Source: Mesorhizobium sp. (GTDB lineage: Bacteria; Pseudomonadota; Alphaproteobacteria; Rhizobiales; Rhizobiaceae). Taken from it: a stretch of DNA of 64,000 nt. The translations under genes were made by a program, and so were the position numbers. Shown here in pieces: positions 56,898-64,000 of this stretch; within the stretch, counting starts at the first letter, position 1; each line of letters starts with the position of its first letter. The notes beneath the pieces are model-generated. The model searched no databases, had not been told where the DNA came from, and saw nothing but the letters and a program-made list of their open reading frames with translations. The stretch lies in NCBI RefSeq assembly GCF_016793485.1, contig NZ_JAEULZ010000010.1, positions 1 to 64,000 on the forward strand, read 5' to 3'.

Positions 56898-57674
56898 TTG
56901 AAACCCAGAAGAAAAGTCACATGGCCGCAGGCCCGCGCCTTTTCGGTCCATCTGCTGACCGCATCCGGTTCGTTTCTGGCGTTCCTGTCTCTCGTGGCCG
57001 CAAGCGAAGAACGCTGGACCGCGATGTTCTGGTGGCTGGGTTTGGCCCTCTTCGTCGATGGCATCGACGGTCCGATCGCGCGCAAGCTTGACGTGAAGGA
57101 GGTCTTGCCGACCTGGTCCGGCGAACTTCTCGACAACATTATCGACTACGTCACCTACGTCCTGATCCCCGCCTTCGCGCTCTACCAGTTCGGGCTGATG
57201 GGCGAGGGGCTCTCCTTCCTGTCCGCAGCGATCATCGTCGTGTCGAGCGCCGTCTACTATGCCGACACTGGCATGAAGACGAGGGAGAACTTCTTCAAGG
57301 GCTTCCCCGTCGTCTGGAACATGGTGGTCTTCACGCTCTTTGTCATCGAGCCCGGCGAGTGGGTGTCCTTCGCCGTGGTGCTGACGGCAGGTATCCTCAC
57401 TTTCGTTCCGGTGTTTTTCCTGCATCCGGTGCGGGTCAAGCGACTGCGTCCGCTCAATCTCGGCGTGACATTGGCATGGTGCGCTTTCGGGGCGCTGGCG
57501 CTGGCGGAATCCTACCTTGCCCAGTTCTACACGCAGATCGGCGTGCTGGCTGAAAACGTCAGCGCCTTCACCAAGATCGGCATCGGCGTCACCGGCGTCT
57601 ACCTTTTCTGCATTGGCGGCATCATGCAGCTTTTTCCCAAACTCGGCGCGAAACCCGAGGCCCAGGAGGCCTGA
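56898..57674 (+). CDS. pcs: phosphatidylcholine synthase
   Basis: Membrane enzyme of 258 residues that condenses CDP-diacylglycerol with choline directly to phosphatidylcholine, a route typical of bacteria living with eukaryotes. The CDP-alcohol phosphotransferase motif is VDGIDGPIARKLDV...LLDNIIDYVTY (DG-X2-AR-X-G-X3-D-X3-D type). About eight membrane segments. The start is TTG at 56898, with no in-frame ATG nearby; the N-terminus then aligns with the known RAFSVHLLTASGSFLAF start of Pcs. The next gene begins at the base after its stop codon. Confidence 0.95.
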   Translation: MKPRRKVTWPQARAFSVHLLTASGSFLAFLSLVAASEERWTAMFWWLGLALFVDGIDGPIARKLDVKEVLPTWSGELLDNIIDYVTYVLIPAFALYQFGLMGEGLSFLSAAIIVVSSAVYYADTGMKTRENFFKGFPVVWNMVVFTLFVIEPGEWVSFAVVLTAGILTFVPVFFLHPVRVKRLRPLNLGVTLAWCAFGALALAESYLAQFYTQIGVLAENVSAFTKIGIGVTGVYLFCIGGIMQLFPKLGAKPEAQEA

Positions 57675-58652
57675 ATGTCGAAGGCGATCCGCATCCACGC
57701 CCATGGCGGCCCTGAGGTCCTTTCCTGGGAGGACGACAACCCAGGCAGCCCCGGGCCAGGTCAGGCGCTGGTTCGCCAAACCGCAATCGGGCTCAATTTC
57801 CTCGATACGTACTATCGTACCGGCCTTTACGCCGCTCCGAACGGCCTGCCGCTCATCGCGGGTGCCGAAGCCGCCGGAACGGTAGTCGAGGTTGGAGAGG
57901 GCGTCGACTGGCTAAGGCCCGGCGACCGTGTCGCCTATTTCACGGCGATCGGCGCCTATGCGCAGGAGCGCGTGGTCGCAGCCGACAGGCTGGTGAAAGT
58001 CCCGGACGGCATATCGGAGGAACTCGCAGCCGCCATGATCCTGAAGGGCATGACGGCCGAGTTCCTGCTCAGGCGTACATTCGCGGTGAAGCCCGGCGAC
58101 ACCCTCCTCTGCCACGCGGCGGCTGGCGGTGTCGGCCTCATCCTCGGCCAATGGGCGAAGCATCTCGGGGCGAATACGATCGGCACCGCCGGCTCACCGG
58201 AAAAGGTCGAGCTAGCCCGGGCGCATGGCTACGATCACGTCATCAACTACCGCGAGCAGGATTTCGTCGCCGAAGTGAAGAAGATCACAGGCGGCAGGAT
58301 GTGCGACGTCGTCTACGACTCCGTCGGCAAGGATACGTTTCCGGGTTCGCTCGACTGTCTGCGGCCTCTCGGCATGTTCGTCTGCTTCGGCCAGTCGTCC
58401 GGGCCGGTCCCACCCTTCAGCCTGTCTATGCTGGCCCAGAAAGGTTCGCTTTTCGCGACCCGGCCTACTCTCTTCACCTACACGGCCAAGCGTGAGGATT
58501 TGGAAAAGGGCGCAGCCGCGCTGTTCGACGTGGTCCTGTCGGGCAAGGTCGAGGTCCGGATCAACCAGCGTTACGCCCTGCAGGATGCCGCGCGTGCCCA
58601 TGCCGACCTCGAAGGACGCAAGACGACCGGCGCGACCATTCTGATTCCGTGA
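57675..58652 (+). CDS. qor: NADPH:quinone reductase (zeta-crystallin-like)
   Basis: Zinc-independent medium-chain reductase of 325 residues. It starts KAIRIHAHGGPEVLSWED, has GLNFLDTYYRTGLY, GMTAEFLLRRTF and the NADPH-binding loop CHAAAGGVGLILGQWAKHLGA, then YDSVGKDTFPGSLDCL. Predicted to reduce quinones by one electron. It starts directly after pcs, so the two are probably cotranscribed. A 133-base gap with a candidate operator follows. Confidence 0.93.
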   Translation: MSKAIRIHAHGGPEVLSWEDDNPGSPGPGQALVRQTAIGLNFLDTYYRTGLYAAPNGLPLIAGAEAAGTVVEVGEGVDWLRPGDRVAYFTAIGAYAQERVVAADRLVKVPDGISEELAAAMILKGMTAEFLLRRTFAVKPGDTLLCHAAAGGVGLILGQWAKHLGANTIGTAGSPEKVELARAHGYDHVINYREQDFVAEVKKITGGRMCDVVYDSVGKDTFPGSLDCLRPLGMFVCFGQSSGPVPPFSLSMLAQKGSLFATRPTLFTYTAKREDLEKGAAALFDVVLSGKVEVRINQRYALQDAARAHADLEGRKTTGATILIP

Positions 58653-58679
58653 ACAATCGTCCGCGTTGCCCTCGAAAAA

Positions 58680-58709
58680 CTTGAAAATCTTTCAAGGCTC
58701 GTCCTAGTT
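58680..58709 (+). promoter_or_regulatory. promoter with overlapping palindromic operator for the BMP-type importer
   Basis: CTTGAAA-ATC-TTTCAAG (58680-58696) is a perfect 7-base inverted repeat. Inside it, TTGAAA (58681-58686) is followed 17 bases later by CTAGTT (58704-58709), a plausible -35/-10 pair about 77 bases before the first gene. A repressor bound to the palindrome would cover the -35. The regulator is not encoded nearby. Confidence 0.55.
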
Positions 58710-58785
58710 TGCGTTGCAACAAGACGACGGCTACGATGCCCTTGGGAACAAAAGAACATAACTGGCTAAAAGTCCGGGAGGCACG

Positions 58786-60351
58786 GTGAGTGCTGATACC
58801 GCCGCGGTGAACCTGCTCGAGGTTCGCGGCCTCACGAAGATTTTCGGATCGCTGAAGGCTTGCGATGCGGTCGACCTGACCATTCGCAAGGGCGAGATTC
58901 ACGCGTTGCTCGGCGAGAACGGCGCCGGCAAGTCGACGCTGGTCAAGATGCTGTTCGGTTCGCTGGAGCCTTATTCGGGCGAAATCCGCTGGAACGGCCA
59001 GCCGGTCAAGATCGCCAACCCGAACGCCGCCAGAAAGCTCGGCATCGGCATGGTCTTTCAGCATTTCTCGTTGTTCGAAGCGCTGTCGGCGGCTGAGAAC
59101 ATAGCGCTGTCGCTGGACGACCAGACGCCGATCTCGACCATCGCCGCCAAGGCGCAGGCGTTGTCCTACAGCTACGGTCTGCCGCTCGACCCTTACTCCC
59201 TGGTCGGCGACCTCTCTGTCGGCGAGCGCCAGCGTATCGAGATTATCCGCTGCCTGCTACAGACGCCGGACCTGATCATCCTCGACGAACCGACATCCGT
59301 GCTGACGCCGCAGGAAGCGGACAAGCTCTTCGAGACGCTGGAGCGGCTTCGCGCCGAGGGCAAGTCGATCCTCTATATCTCGCACCGCCTCGAAGAGGTG
59401 AAGCGCATGTGCGATGCTGCCACCGTGATGCGCCATGGCAAGGTGGTCGCGCATTGCGACCCCCGGCAGGAAACGGCGGCGTCGCTGGCGCGCATGATGG
59501 TGGGCAGCGAGGTTCATGCTGTCGTGCGCGCGCCGATCGAAGGCATCGAGACGGCCGAGGCACTGCTCGAGGTCAGGAACCTCAGCCGCAAGCCCGCGAC
59601 CCCTTTCTCCATGCCGCTGAAGAATATCTCGCTCAATGTCAGGGCCGGAGAGGTCATCGGCATCGCTGGCGTGGCGGGCAACGGGCAGGGGGAGTTTTTC
59701 GAGGCCGTATCGGGCGAAGCCATGCAACTGGAGGCCGGCACGGTCCGTATCCGCGGCCAGGATGCCGGAAAGCTTTCCATCACCGGCCGCCGGCTGCTCG
59801 GCGCCGCCTTCGTTCCTGAAGAACGGCTCGGGCATGGCGCCGCGCCGCGCATGAAGCTTTCGGAAAACCTGTTCCTGTCCCGCTATGCCACGGACAGCAA
59901 GGCCTTCCTGGGCCCCGGCGGTGTCGTCAAGGAAAGCGCCATCGACGCGGCCACACAGCGCATTGTCCAGGAGATGGACGTCCGGAAAAGCGCGCGCGAC
60001 CCCGAAGCGGCGGCGCTCTCGGGCGGCAATCTGCAGAAATTCATCATCGGACGCGAGCTGGACCGCCGCCCGACCGTCATGGTGGTCAACCAGCCGACAT
60101 GGGGCGTGGACGCCGGCGCGGCGGCCAAGATCCGGCAGTCGCTGATCGAGCTCGCGCGATCTGGATCGGCCGTACTGGTCATCAGCCAGGATCTCGACGA
60201 GCTGTTCGAGATATCCGACGCAATCTCGGTCATGCACAACGGCGAACTGTCCAGGCCGCTTCCACGCGCCGAGGCGACGCTGGAGAAGATCGGCCTCTTG
60301 ATGGGCGGTGCCGAGCCGGGGCATGTCGACCACGGGCTGGAGAGCGTCTGA
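58786..60351 (+). CDS. nucleoside-type ABC transporter ATPase (two domains)
   Basis: ATPase of 521 residues with two nucleotide-binding domains, for a BMP-class (nucleoside or purine) importer. The first has Walker A GENGAGKST, signature LSVGERQRIEI and Walker B LIILDEPTSVL; the second has a degenerate Walker A GVAGNGQGEFF and the segment LSGGNLQKFIIGREL with NQPTWGVDAGA. Start is GTG, after GGGAG. It overlaps the first permease gene by one base (TGATG). Confidence 0.93.
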   Translation: MSADTAAVNLLEVRGLTKIFGSLKACDAVDLTIRKGEIHALLGENGAGKSTLVKMLFGSLEPYSGEIRWNGQPVKIANPNAARKLGIGMVFQHFSLFEALSAAENIALSLDDQTPISTIAAKAQALSYSYGLPLDPYSLVGDLSVGERQRIEIIRCLLQTPDLIILDEPTSVLTPQEADKLFETLERLRAEGKSILYISHRLEEVKRMCDAATVMRHGKVVAHCDPRQETAASLARMMVGSEVHAVVRAPIEGIETAEALLEVRNLSRKPATPFSMPLKNISLNVRAGEVIGIAGVAGNGQGEFFEAVSGEAMQLEAGTVRIRGQDAGKLSITGRRLLGAAFVPEERLGHGAAPRMKLSENLFLSRYATDSKAFLGPGGVVKESAIDAATQRIVQEMDVRKSARDPEAAALSGGNLQKFIIGRELDRRPTVMVVNQPTWGVDAGAAAKIRQSLIELARSGSAVLVISQDLDELFEISDAISVMHNGELSRPLPRAEATLEKIGLLMGGAEPGHVDHGLESV

Positions 60352-61472
60352 TGCGCATCGAGCTCGTACGGCGTCCGCAGCATTCGGCGCTCTTTTCGGC
60401 CCTGTCGCCCTTCATCGCGCTCGGGCTGACGCTGGTCGCCGGCGCCATCATGTTCTCGGTTCTGGGCAAGAACCCGGTCGAGGCGCTTTATTACTATTTC
60501 ATCGATCCGCTGACGGGCATCTGGGACCCGAGCAATCGTTGGCAGTTGCATGAACTGGCCATCAAGGCGGCCCCGCTGATCCTGATCGCGGTCGGTCTGT
60601 CGGTCTGCTACCTCTCCAACAACTGGAACATCGGGGCCGAGGGCCAGTTCATAGCCGGCGCCATCGTCGGCTCGTTCATACCGGTGGTGTTTCCGGGCTT
60701 CCATTCATGGATCGTGTTGCCGCTGATGTTGATCCTTGGCATGGCAGGTGGCGCGGCCTATGCCGCGATACCGGCCTTCTTCAAGGTCAGGTTCAACACC
60801 AATGAAATCCTGACCAGCCTGATGCTCGTCTATGTGGCGCAGCTCTTCAACGACTGGCTGGTACGCGGCATCTGGCGCAATCCGGAAGGCATGAGCTTCC
60901 CCGGCACGATCCGCTTCAGCGAATGGGCCATCCTGCCGCAAATCTGGCCCGACTCCGGACGCGCGCATTGGGGTTTCGTCTTCGCGCTCGTCGCCGCCGT
61001 CGTTGTATGGTTCATGCTCTCGAAGACGCTGAAGGGGTTTGAGGTAAAAGTACTCGGACAAAGCCCAAGGGCAGGGCGCTTCGCGGGCTTCTCCTCCGGA
61101 AAGGTCGTATTTTTCGCCTTCCTTCTCTCCGGCGCGCTTGCCGGTCTTGCCGGCATCAGCGAGGTTGCCGGTCCCATCGAGCACCTGAACGAGAAGATTT
61201 CGATCGGCTACGGATTCACCGCGATCATCGTCGCGTTCCTCGGCCGGCTCAACCCGCTCGGCATCGTGGCCGCGGGCATTATCCTCGCGCTCACCTATCT
61301 CGGTGGCGAGTCCGCGCAGATTGCGATCGGCGTTTCCGACAAGGCCGTACGCGCGTTCCAGGGCATGCTGCTATTCTTCGTTCTCGCCTGCGACACGCTG
61401 ATCCATTACCGCATCCGGTTTGTCGGCGCGCCGGCAATGAAGGCCGAAAGCGGCAAGGCGGGGACTGCCTGA
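60351..61472 (+). CDS. nucleoside-type ABC transporter permease 1
   Basis: Permease of 373 residues with about nine membrane segments. Family segments: LSVCYLSNNWNIGAEGQFIAGAI, FKVRFNTNEILTSLMLVYVAQLFNDWLV and KISIGYGFTAIIVAFLGRLNPLGIVAAG. It pairs with the second, shorter permease. The ATG at 60351 overlaps the ATPase stop; the frame continues upstream within the ATPase gene but without meaning. It ends with a short polar tail (MKAESGKAGTA). Confidence 0.93.
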   Translation: MRIELVRRPQHSALFSALSPFIALGLTLVAGAIMFSVLGKNPVEALYYYFIDPLTGIWDPSNRWQLHELAIKAAPLILIAVGLSVCYLSNNWNIGAEGQFIAGAIVGSFIPVVFPGFHSWIVLPLMLILGMAGGAAYAAIPAFFKVRFNTNEILTSLMLVYVAQLFNDWLVRGIWRNPEGMSFPGTIRFSEWAILPQIWPDSGRAHWGFVFALVAAVVVWFMLSKTLKGFEVKVLGQSPRAGRFAGFSSGKVVFFAFLLSGALAGLAGISEVAGPIEHLNEKISIGYGFTAIIVAFLGRLNPLGIVAAGIILALTYLGGESAQIAIGVSDKAVRAFQGMLLFFVLACDTLIHYRIRFVGAPAMKAESGKAGTA

Positions 61473-61473
61473 C

Positions 61474-62388
61474 ATGATCGAGCAGATACTCATCACGATC
61501 GCCACCGCCGCAACGCCCCTGCTGATCGCCGCGATCGGCGAACTGGTGGTCGAGCGGTCGGGCGTGCTCAACCTCGGTGTCGAAGGCATGATGATCATGG
61601 GCGCCGTCACAGGCTTCGGCGTGGCGCTCACCACCGGGTCGCCATGGCTCGGCGTCTTCGCGGCAATCCTGGTCGGTGCGCTGTTCTCGCTGCTGTTCGG
61701 GTTCCTGACGCTGACATTGGTGACCAATCAGGTCGCGACCGGCCTGGCGCTGACGCTGCTCGGCCTCGGCCTTTCAGGGATGATCGGCGAGGCCTTCGTC
61801 GGCCAGCCCGGCGTCAAGCTGGCCGCCATATACATTCCAGGCCTGACCGACATCCCATTCGTTGGCAGGCTGCTCTTCGGGCAGGATCCGCTGTTCTACG
61901 TCTCGATCCTGCTCACCGTTGGCGTCGCCTGGTTCCTGTTCAGGACACGCGCGGGCCTGACGCTCCGCTCCGTCGGCGACAATCACGGCTCGGCGCACGC
62001 GCTCGGCATCAATGTCATTGGAATTCGCTATTTGGCTGTGATGTTCGGTGGCGCCTGCGCCGGGCTTGCCGGTGCGTTCCTGTCGCTGGTCTATACAACG
62101 CAATGGATCGAGAACATGAGCGCGGGGCGCGGCTGGATCGCGCTGGCGCTGGTGGTGTTTGCATCCTGGCGACCGCTGCGCGTTCTTGCCGGCGCCTATC
62201 TGTTCGGCGCGGTTTCGATCGGCCAGCTTCATGCGCAGGCGTTGGGCATAGGCATACCCTCGCAACTGCTCTCCGCGCTTCCTTATCTGGCTACAATCCT
62301 CGTTCTTGTTCTAATCTCGCGGAACAGGCGGCTGACTATGATCAACACACCGGCTTCACTGGGGCGGCCGTTCGTGCCAGATCGCTAG
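61474..62388 (+). CDS. nucleoside-type ABC transporter permease 2
   Basis: Permease of 304 residues with eight to nine membrane segments. Family segments: VERSGVLNLGVEGMMIMGAVTGF, TNQVATGLALTLLGLGLSGMIGEAF and GDNHGSAHALGINVIGIRYLAVMFGGACAGLAGAFLS. Starts two bases after permease 1 ends. With the ATPase, permease 1 and the lipo-independent binding protein downstream it completes the importer. Confidence 0.93.
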   Translation: MIEQILITIATAATPLLIAAIGELVVERSGVLNLGVEGMMIMGAVTGFGVALTTGSPWLGVFAAILVGALFSLLFGFLTLTLVTNQVATGLALTLLGLGLSGMIGEAFVGQPGVKLAAIYIPGLTDIPFVGRLLFGQDPLFYVSILLTVGVAWFLFRTRAGLTLRSVGDNHGSAHALGINVIGIRYLAVMFGGACAGLAGAFLSLVYTTQWIENMSAGRGWIALALVVFASWRPLRVLAGAYLFGAVSIGQLHAQALGIGIPSQLLSALPYLATILVLVLISRNRRLTMINTPASLGRPFVPDR

Positions 62389-62444
62389 ACAAACATAAAG
62401 ACGGGAAGAGACCCCAAAGAAAGAACCTCAAGAGGATCATCACT

Positions 62445-63521
62445 ATGAAAACCAGATTTCTGACACTTGCAGCCGCGGCGGCAGCGCTCGCCTTCGGCAC
62501 GATAGCCGCGGAGGCCAAGGTCAAGGCTTGCTTCATCTATGTCGGCCCGATAGGCGACTTCGGCTGGTCCTATCAGCACCATCAGGGCGCGCTCGAGGCG
62601 CAGAAGGCGCTCGGCGGCGAGGAGCAGGTCGAACTCGCTTATCTCGAAAGCGTGCCGGAAGGCGCCGACGCCGAGCGCGCCCTCGAGCGTTTCGCGCGGT
62701 CGGGCTGCAACATCATCTTCACGACGTCCTTCGGCTACATGGACGCCACCAACGCCGTGGCGAAGAAGTTCCCCGACGTGAAGTTCGAGCACGCCACGGG
62801 CTTCAAGCGCGAATCGCCCAACGTCTCGACCTATAACTCGAAGTTCCACGAAGGCCGCTACGTCCAGGGAATCATCGCCGCCAAGATGTCGAAGGCTGGC
62901 GTCGCGGGCTACATCGCTTCCTTCCCGATCCCGGAAGTCGTGATGGGCATCAATTCCTTCCTCCTCGGCGCGCAGTCGGTCAATCCGGACTTCAAGGTCA
63001 AGGTCGTCTGGGCCAACACCTGGTTCGACCCCGGCAAGGAAGCCGACGCAGCCAAGGCGCTGATCGACCAGGGCGTCGACATCATCACCCAGCACACGGA
63101 CTCGACCGCACCGATGCAGGTAGCCAGTGAGCGTGGCATCAAGGCGTTCGGCCAGGCGTCCGACATGATCAAGTTCGGCCCGGAGACGCAACTCACCTCG
63201 ATCGTCGATGACTGGGGTCCGTACTACACCAAGCGCATCAAGGCCGTTGCCGACGGAAACTGGGAACAGATCGACGTCTGGGGCGGCATGAAGGACGGCC
63301 ACGTCGTCATGGCTCCCTACACGAACATGCCCGACGACGTGAAGGCCGCGGCGGAAGCTGCGCAGGCCAAGATCACCTCCGGCGAGTTGAACCCCTTCAC
63401 CGGGCCGATCAACAAGCAGGACGGGACCGAATGGCTGAAGGCTGGCGAGGTCGCGCAGGACGGCGTGCTTCTCGGCCTCAACTTCTATGTCGCCGGCGTG
63501 GACGACAAGCTGCCGCAGTAA
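62445..63521 (+). CDS. BMP-family periplasmic binding protein
   Basis: Exported binding protein of 358 residues of the basic membrane protein/PnrA family, which bind nucleosides or purines. Signal peptide MKTRFLTLAAAAAALAFGTIAAEA with no lipobox Cys. Mature start KVKACFIYVGPIGDFGWSYQHHQGALEAQ, then GCNIIFTTSFGYMDA, GRYVQGIIAAKMSKAG and DIITQHTDSTAPMQVA. The ATG at 62445 starts the signal peptide; AGAGGAT precedes it. Last gene of the operon, followed by a clear terminator. Confidence 0.94.
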   Translation: MKTRFLTLAAAAAALAFGTIAAEAKVKACFIYVGPIGDFGWSYQHHQGALEAQKALGGEEQVELAYLESVPEGADAERALERFARSGCNIIFTTSFGYMDATNAVAKKFPDVKFEHATGFKRESPNVSTYNSKFHEGRYVQGIIAAKMSKAGVAGYIASFPIPEVVMGINSFLLGAQSVNPDFKVKVVWANTWFDPGKEADAAKALIDQGVDIITQHTDSTAPMQVASERGIKAFGQASDMIKFGPETQLTSIVDDWGPYYTKRIKAVADGNWEQIDVWGGMKDGHVVMAPYTNMPDDVKAAAEAAQAKITSGELNPFTGPINKQDGTEWLKAGEVAQDGVLLGLNFYVAGVDDKLPQ

Positions 63522-63544
63522 GCGACAGGTGCATCGCAGACGGG

Positions 63545-63569
63545 AAGGGCGCCTTCGGGCGCCCTTTTT
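63545..63569 (+). terminator. intrinsic terminator after the BMP-type importer operon
   Basis: GGGCGCC (63547-63553), tetraloop TTCG, GGCGCCC (63558-63564) and TTTTT. A textbook UUCG-capped stem with T run, about 25 bases after the stop codon. GC content falls sharply just beyond it. Confidence 0.93.
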
Positions 63570-63606
63570 CATGATTGCACTGCGCAGAGAGGCCTGGATA
63601 TGAAAC

Positions 63607-63634
63607 TTGTGCTATGTATTCTTTTCCATAATAA
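63607..63634 (+). promoter_or_regulatory. weak candidate promoter of the cysteine-rich gene
   Basis: TTGTGC (63607-63612), a 16-base spacer and TAATAA (63629-63634), in AT-rich DNA between the upstream terminator and the ATG. A leader of about 60 bases would result. The match is modest and AT-rich DNA gives such matches by chance. Confidence 0.3.
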
Positions 63635-63697
63635 CTTACATTTACGCGGCTGCTATTTCGTGCCAAATTTTTTCGGTAGTCATGATAGGAGAATAAT

Positions 63698-63958
63698 ATG
63701 AAGACTCTTGCTTTCGTATCATTCTTTCTACTGCTGATCGCGGCACCAACCTCTGCTGACGAGAAAGTTCCGCTTTTGAAGATTGGCATGCCAAAAGGGG
63801 AACAGAATTTTACCCCGATCCCGACAAGAGATTTGCTTAAAATCTCTTGCACTGCGGATTTTGATCCATGCGCTAGCGCATCCGAATGCTGCTCCGCGGG
63901 AGCAGAATGCACAAAAGTTGGTGGAAATCGCGAAAACGTATGTTGGCCAAAAACCTAG
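63698..63958 (+). CDS. small secreted cysteine-rich protein with knottin-like cysteine order
   Basis: Predicted protein of 86 residues that I cannot assign to a family. Signal peptide residues 1-20 (MKTLAFVSFFLLLIAAPTSA), probable cleavage before Asp21. A 30-residue linker is followed by six Cys at 51, 58, 64, 65, 71 and 82: C-X6-C-X5-C-C-X5-C-X10-C. This order and spacing are those of inhibitor cystine knot peptides such as omega-conotoxins and spider toxins. AGGAGA lies with ideal spacing before the ATG, so it looks expressed. GC over 63601-63960 is about 44% by hand count, far below the rest. Function, fold and export are inference. Confidence 0.75.
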   Translation: MKTLAFVSFFLLLIAAPTSADEKVPLLKIGMPKGEQNFTPIPTRDLLKISCTADFDPCASASECCSAGAECTKVGGNRENVCWPKT

Positions 63959-64000
63959 AGCGGTAGGTTAGCCTATAGGCTCCAGCGTCCAGACTCTTGT

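Overview
The window is a continuous piece of a high-GC alphaproteobacterial chromosome, most likely Hyphomicrobiales (Rhizobiales), Phyllobacteriaceae/Mesorhizobium-like. This rests on gene order and content: an eno-ftsB-pdhABC-lpdA-lipA block in which PdhB carries its own lipoyl domain, a fused ispDF, dusB(nifR3)-ntrBC-ntrYX-dat-hfq-hflX, recG-sdhE-mfd, a phosphatidylcholine synthase, an IalB protein and RIME-like GC-rich palindromic repeats. The species is not determined. I saw no rRNA, tRNA, CRISPR array, prophage or classical insertion sequence.

Layout. 1-10.2 kb (+): enolase (first base of its start codon lies outside the window), FtsB, pyruvate dehydrogenase E1alpha/E1beta/E2, an inserted DUF559 nuclease unit bounded by inverted repeats, an SGNH hydrolase, E3, a GlsB-like membrane protein, lipoyl synthase and a RatA/COQ10 protein. 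This joins lower glycolysis, pyruvate oxidation and lipoate synthesis. 10.2-12 kb (-): CinA-type deamidase and IspDF. 12-22.2 kb (+): DusB, two nitrogen-related two-component systems (NtrBC, NtrYX), a D-amino-acid transaminase, Hfq and HflX, closed by convergent mazG. 23.5-33.6 kb: an accessory catabolic region with two divergent FrcABC-type sugar importers (each with a one-domain ATPase), a Gfo/Idh dehydrogenase, a ChbG-like deacetylase and a DegT aminotransferase; together they suggest uptake and breakdown of an N-acetylated amino sugar or aminocyclitol. 33.7-45.8 kb: CcdA, a second SGNH hydrolase, GlmU, GlmS, a DUF502 membrane protein, RecG (-), SdhE, Mfd and an ACT-like protein. 45.9-50.1 kb: a molbindin overlapping a short TrmO, a periplasmic molybdopterin-domain protein (-) and RNase E (-) with a long leader. 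50.7-58.7 kb: FrnE-type DsbA protein and a YejA-like peptide-binding protein (-), IalB, HspQ (-), an AEC transporter, a UbiH-type hydroxylase (-), Pcs and a quinone reductase. 58.8-63.5 kb: a BMP-type (nucleoside-like) ABC importer operon with a candidate operator over its promoter. 63.6-64 kb: a sharp drop in GC with one small secreted protein.

Most interesting observations: (1) a palindromic repeat inserted in frame into the E2 linker; (2) a PD-(D/E)XK-like DUF559 nuclease gene framed by inverted repeats inside the same operon, resembling a nuclease-associated repeat unit; (3) a secreted 86-residue protein at the right edge whose six cysteines have the C-C-CC-C-C order of inhibitor cystine knots, in low-GC DNA; (4) direct repeats with a CAA-N4-TTG site ahead of ntrY, paired with an NtrX lacking the GAFTGA loop; (5) the candidate amino-sugar pathway.
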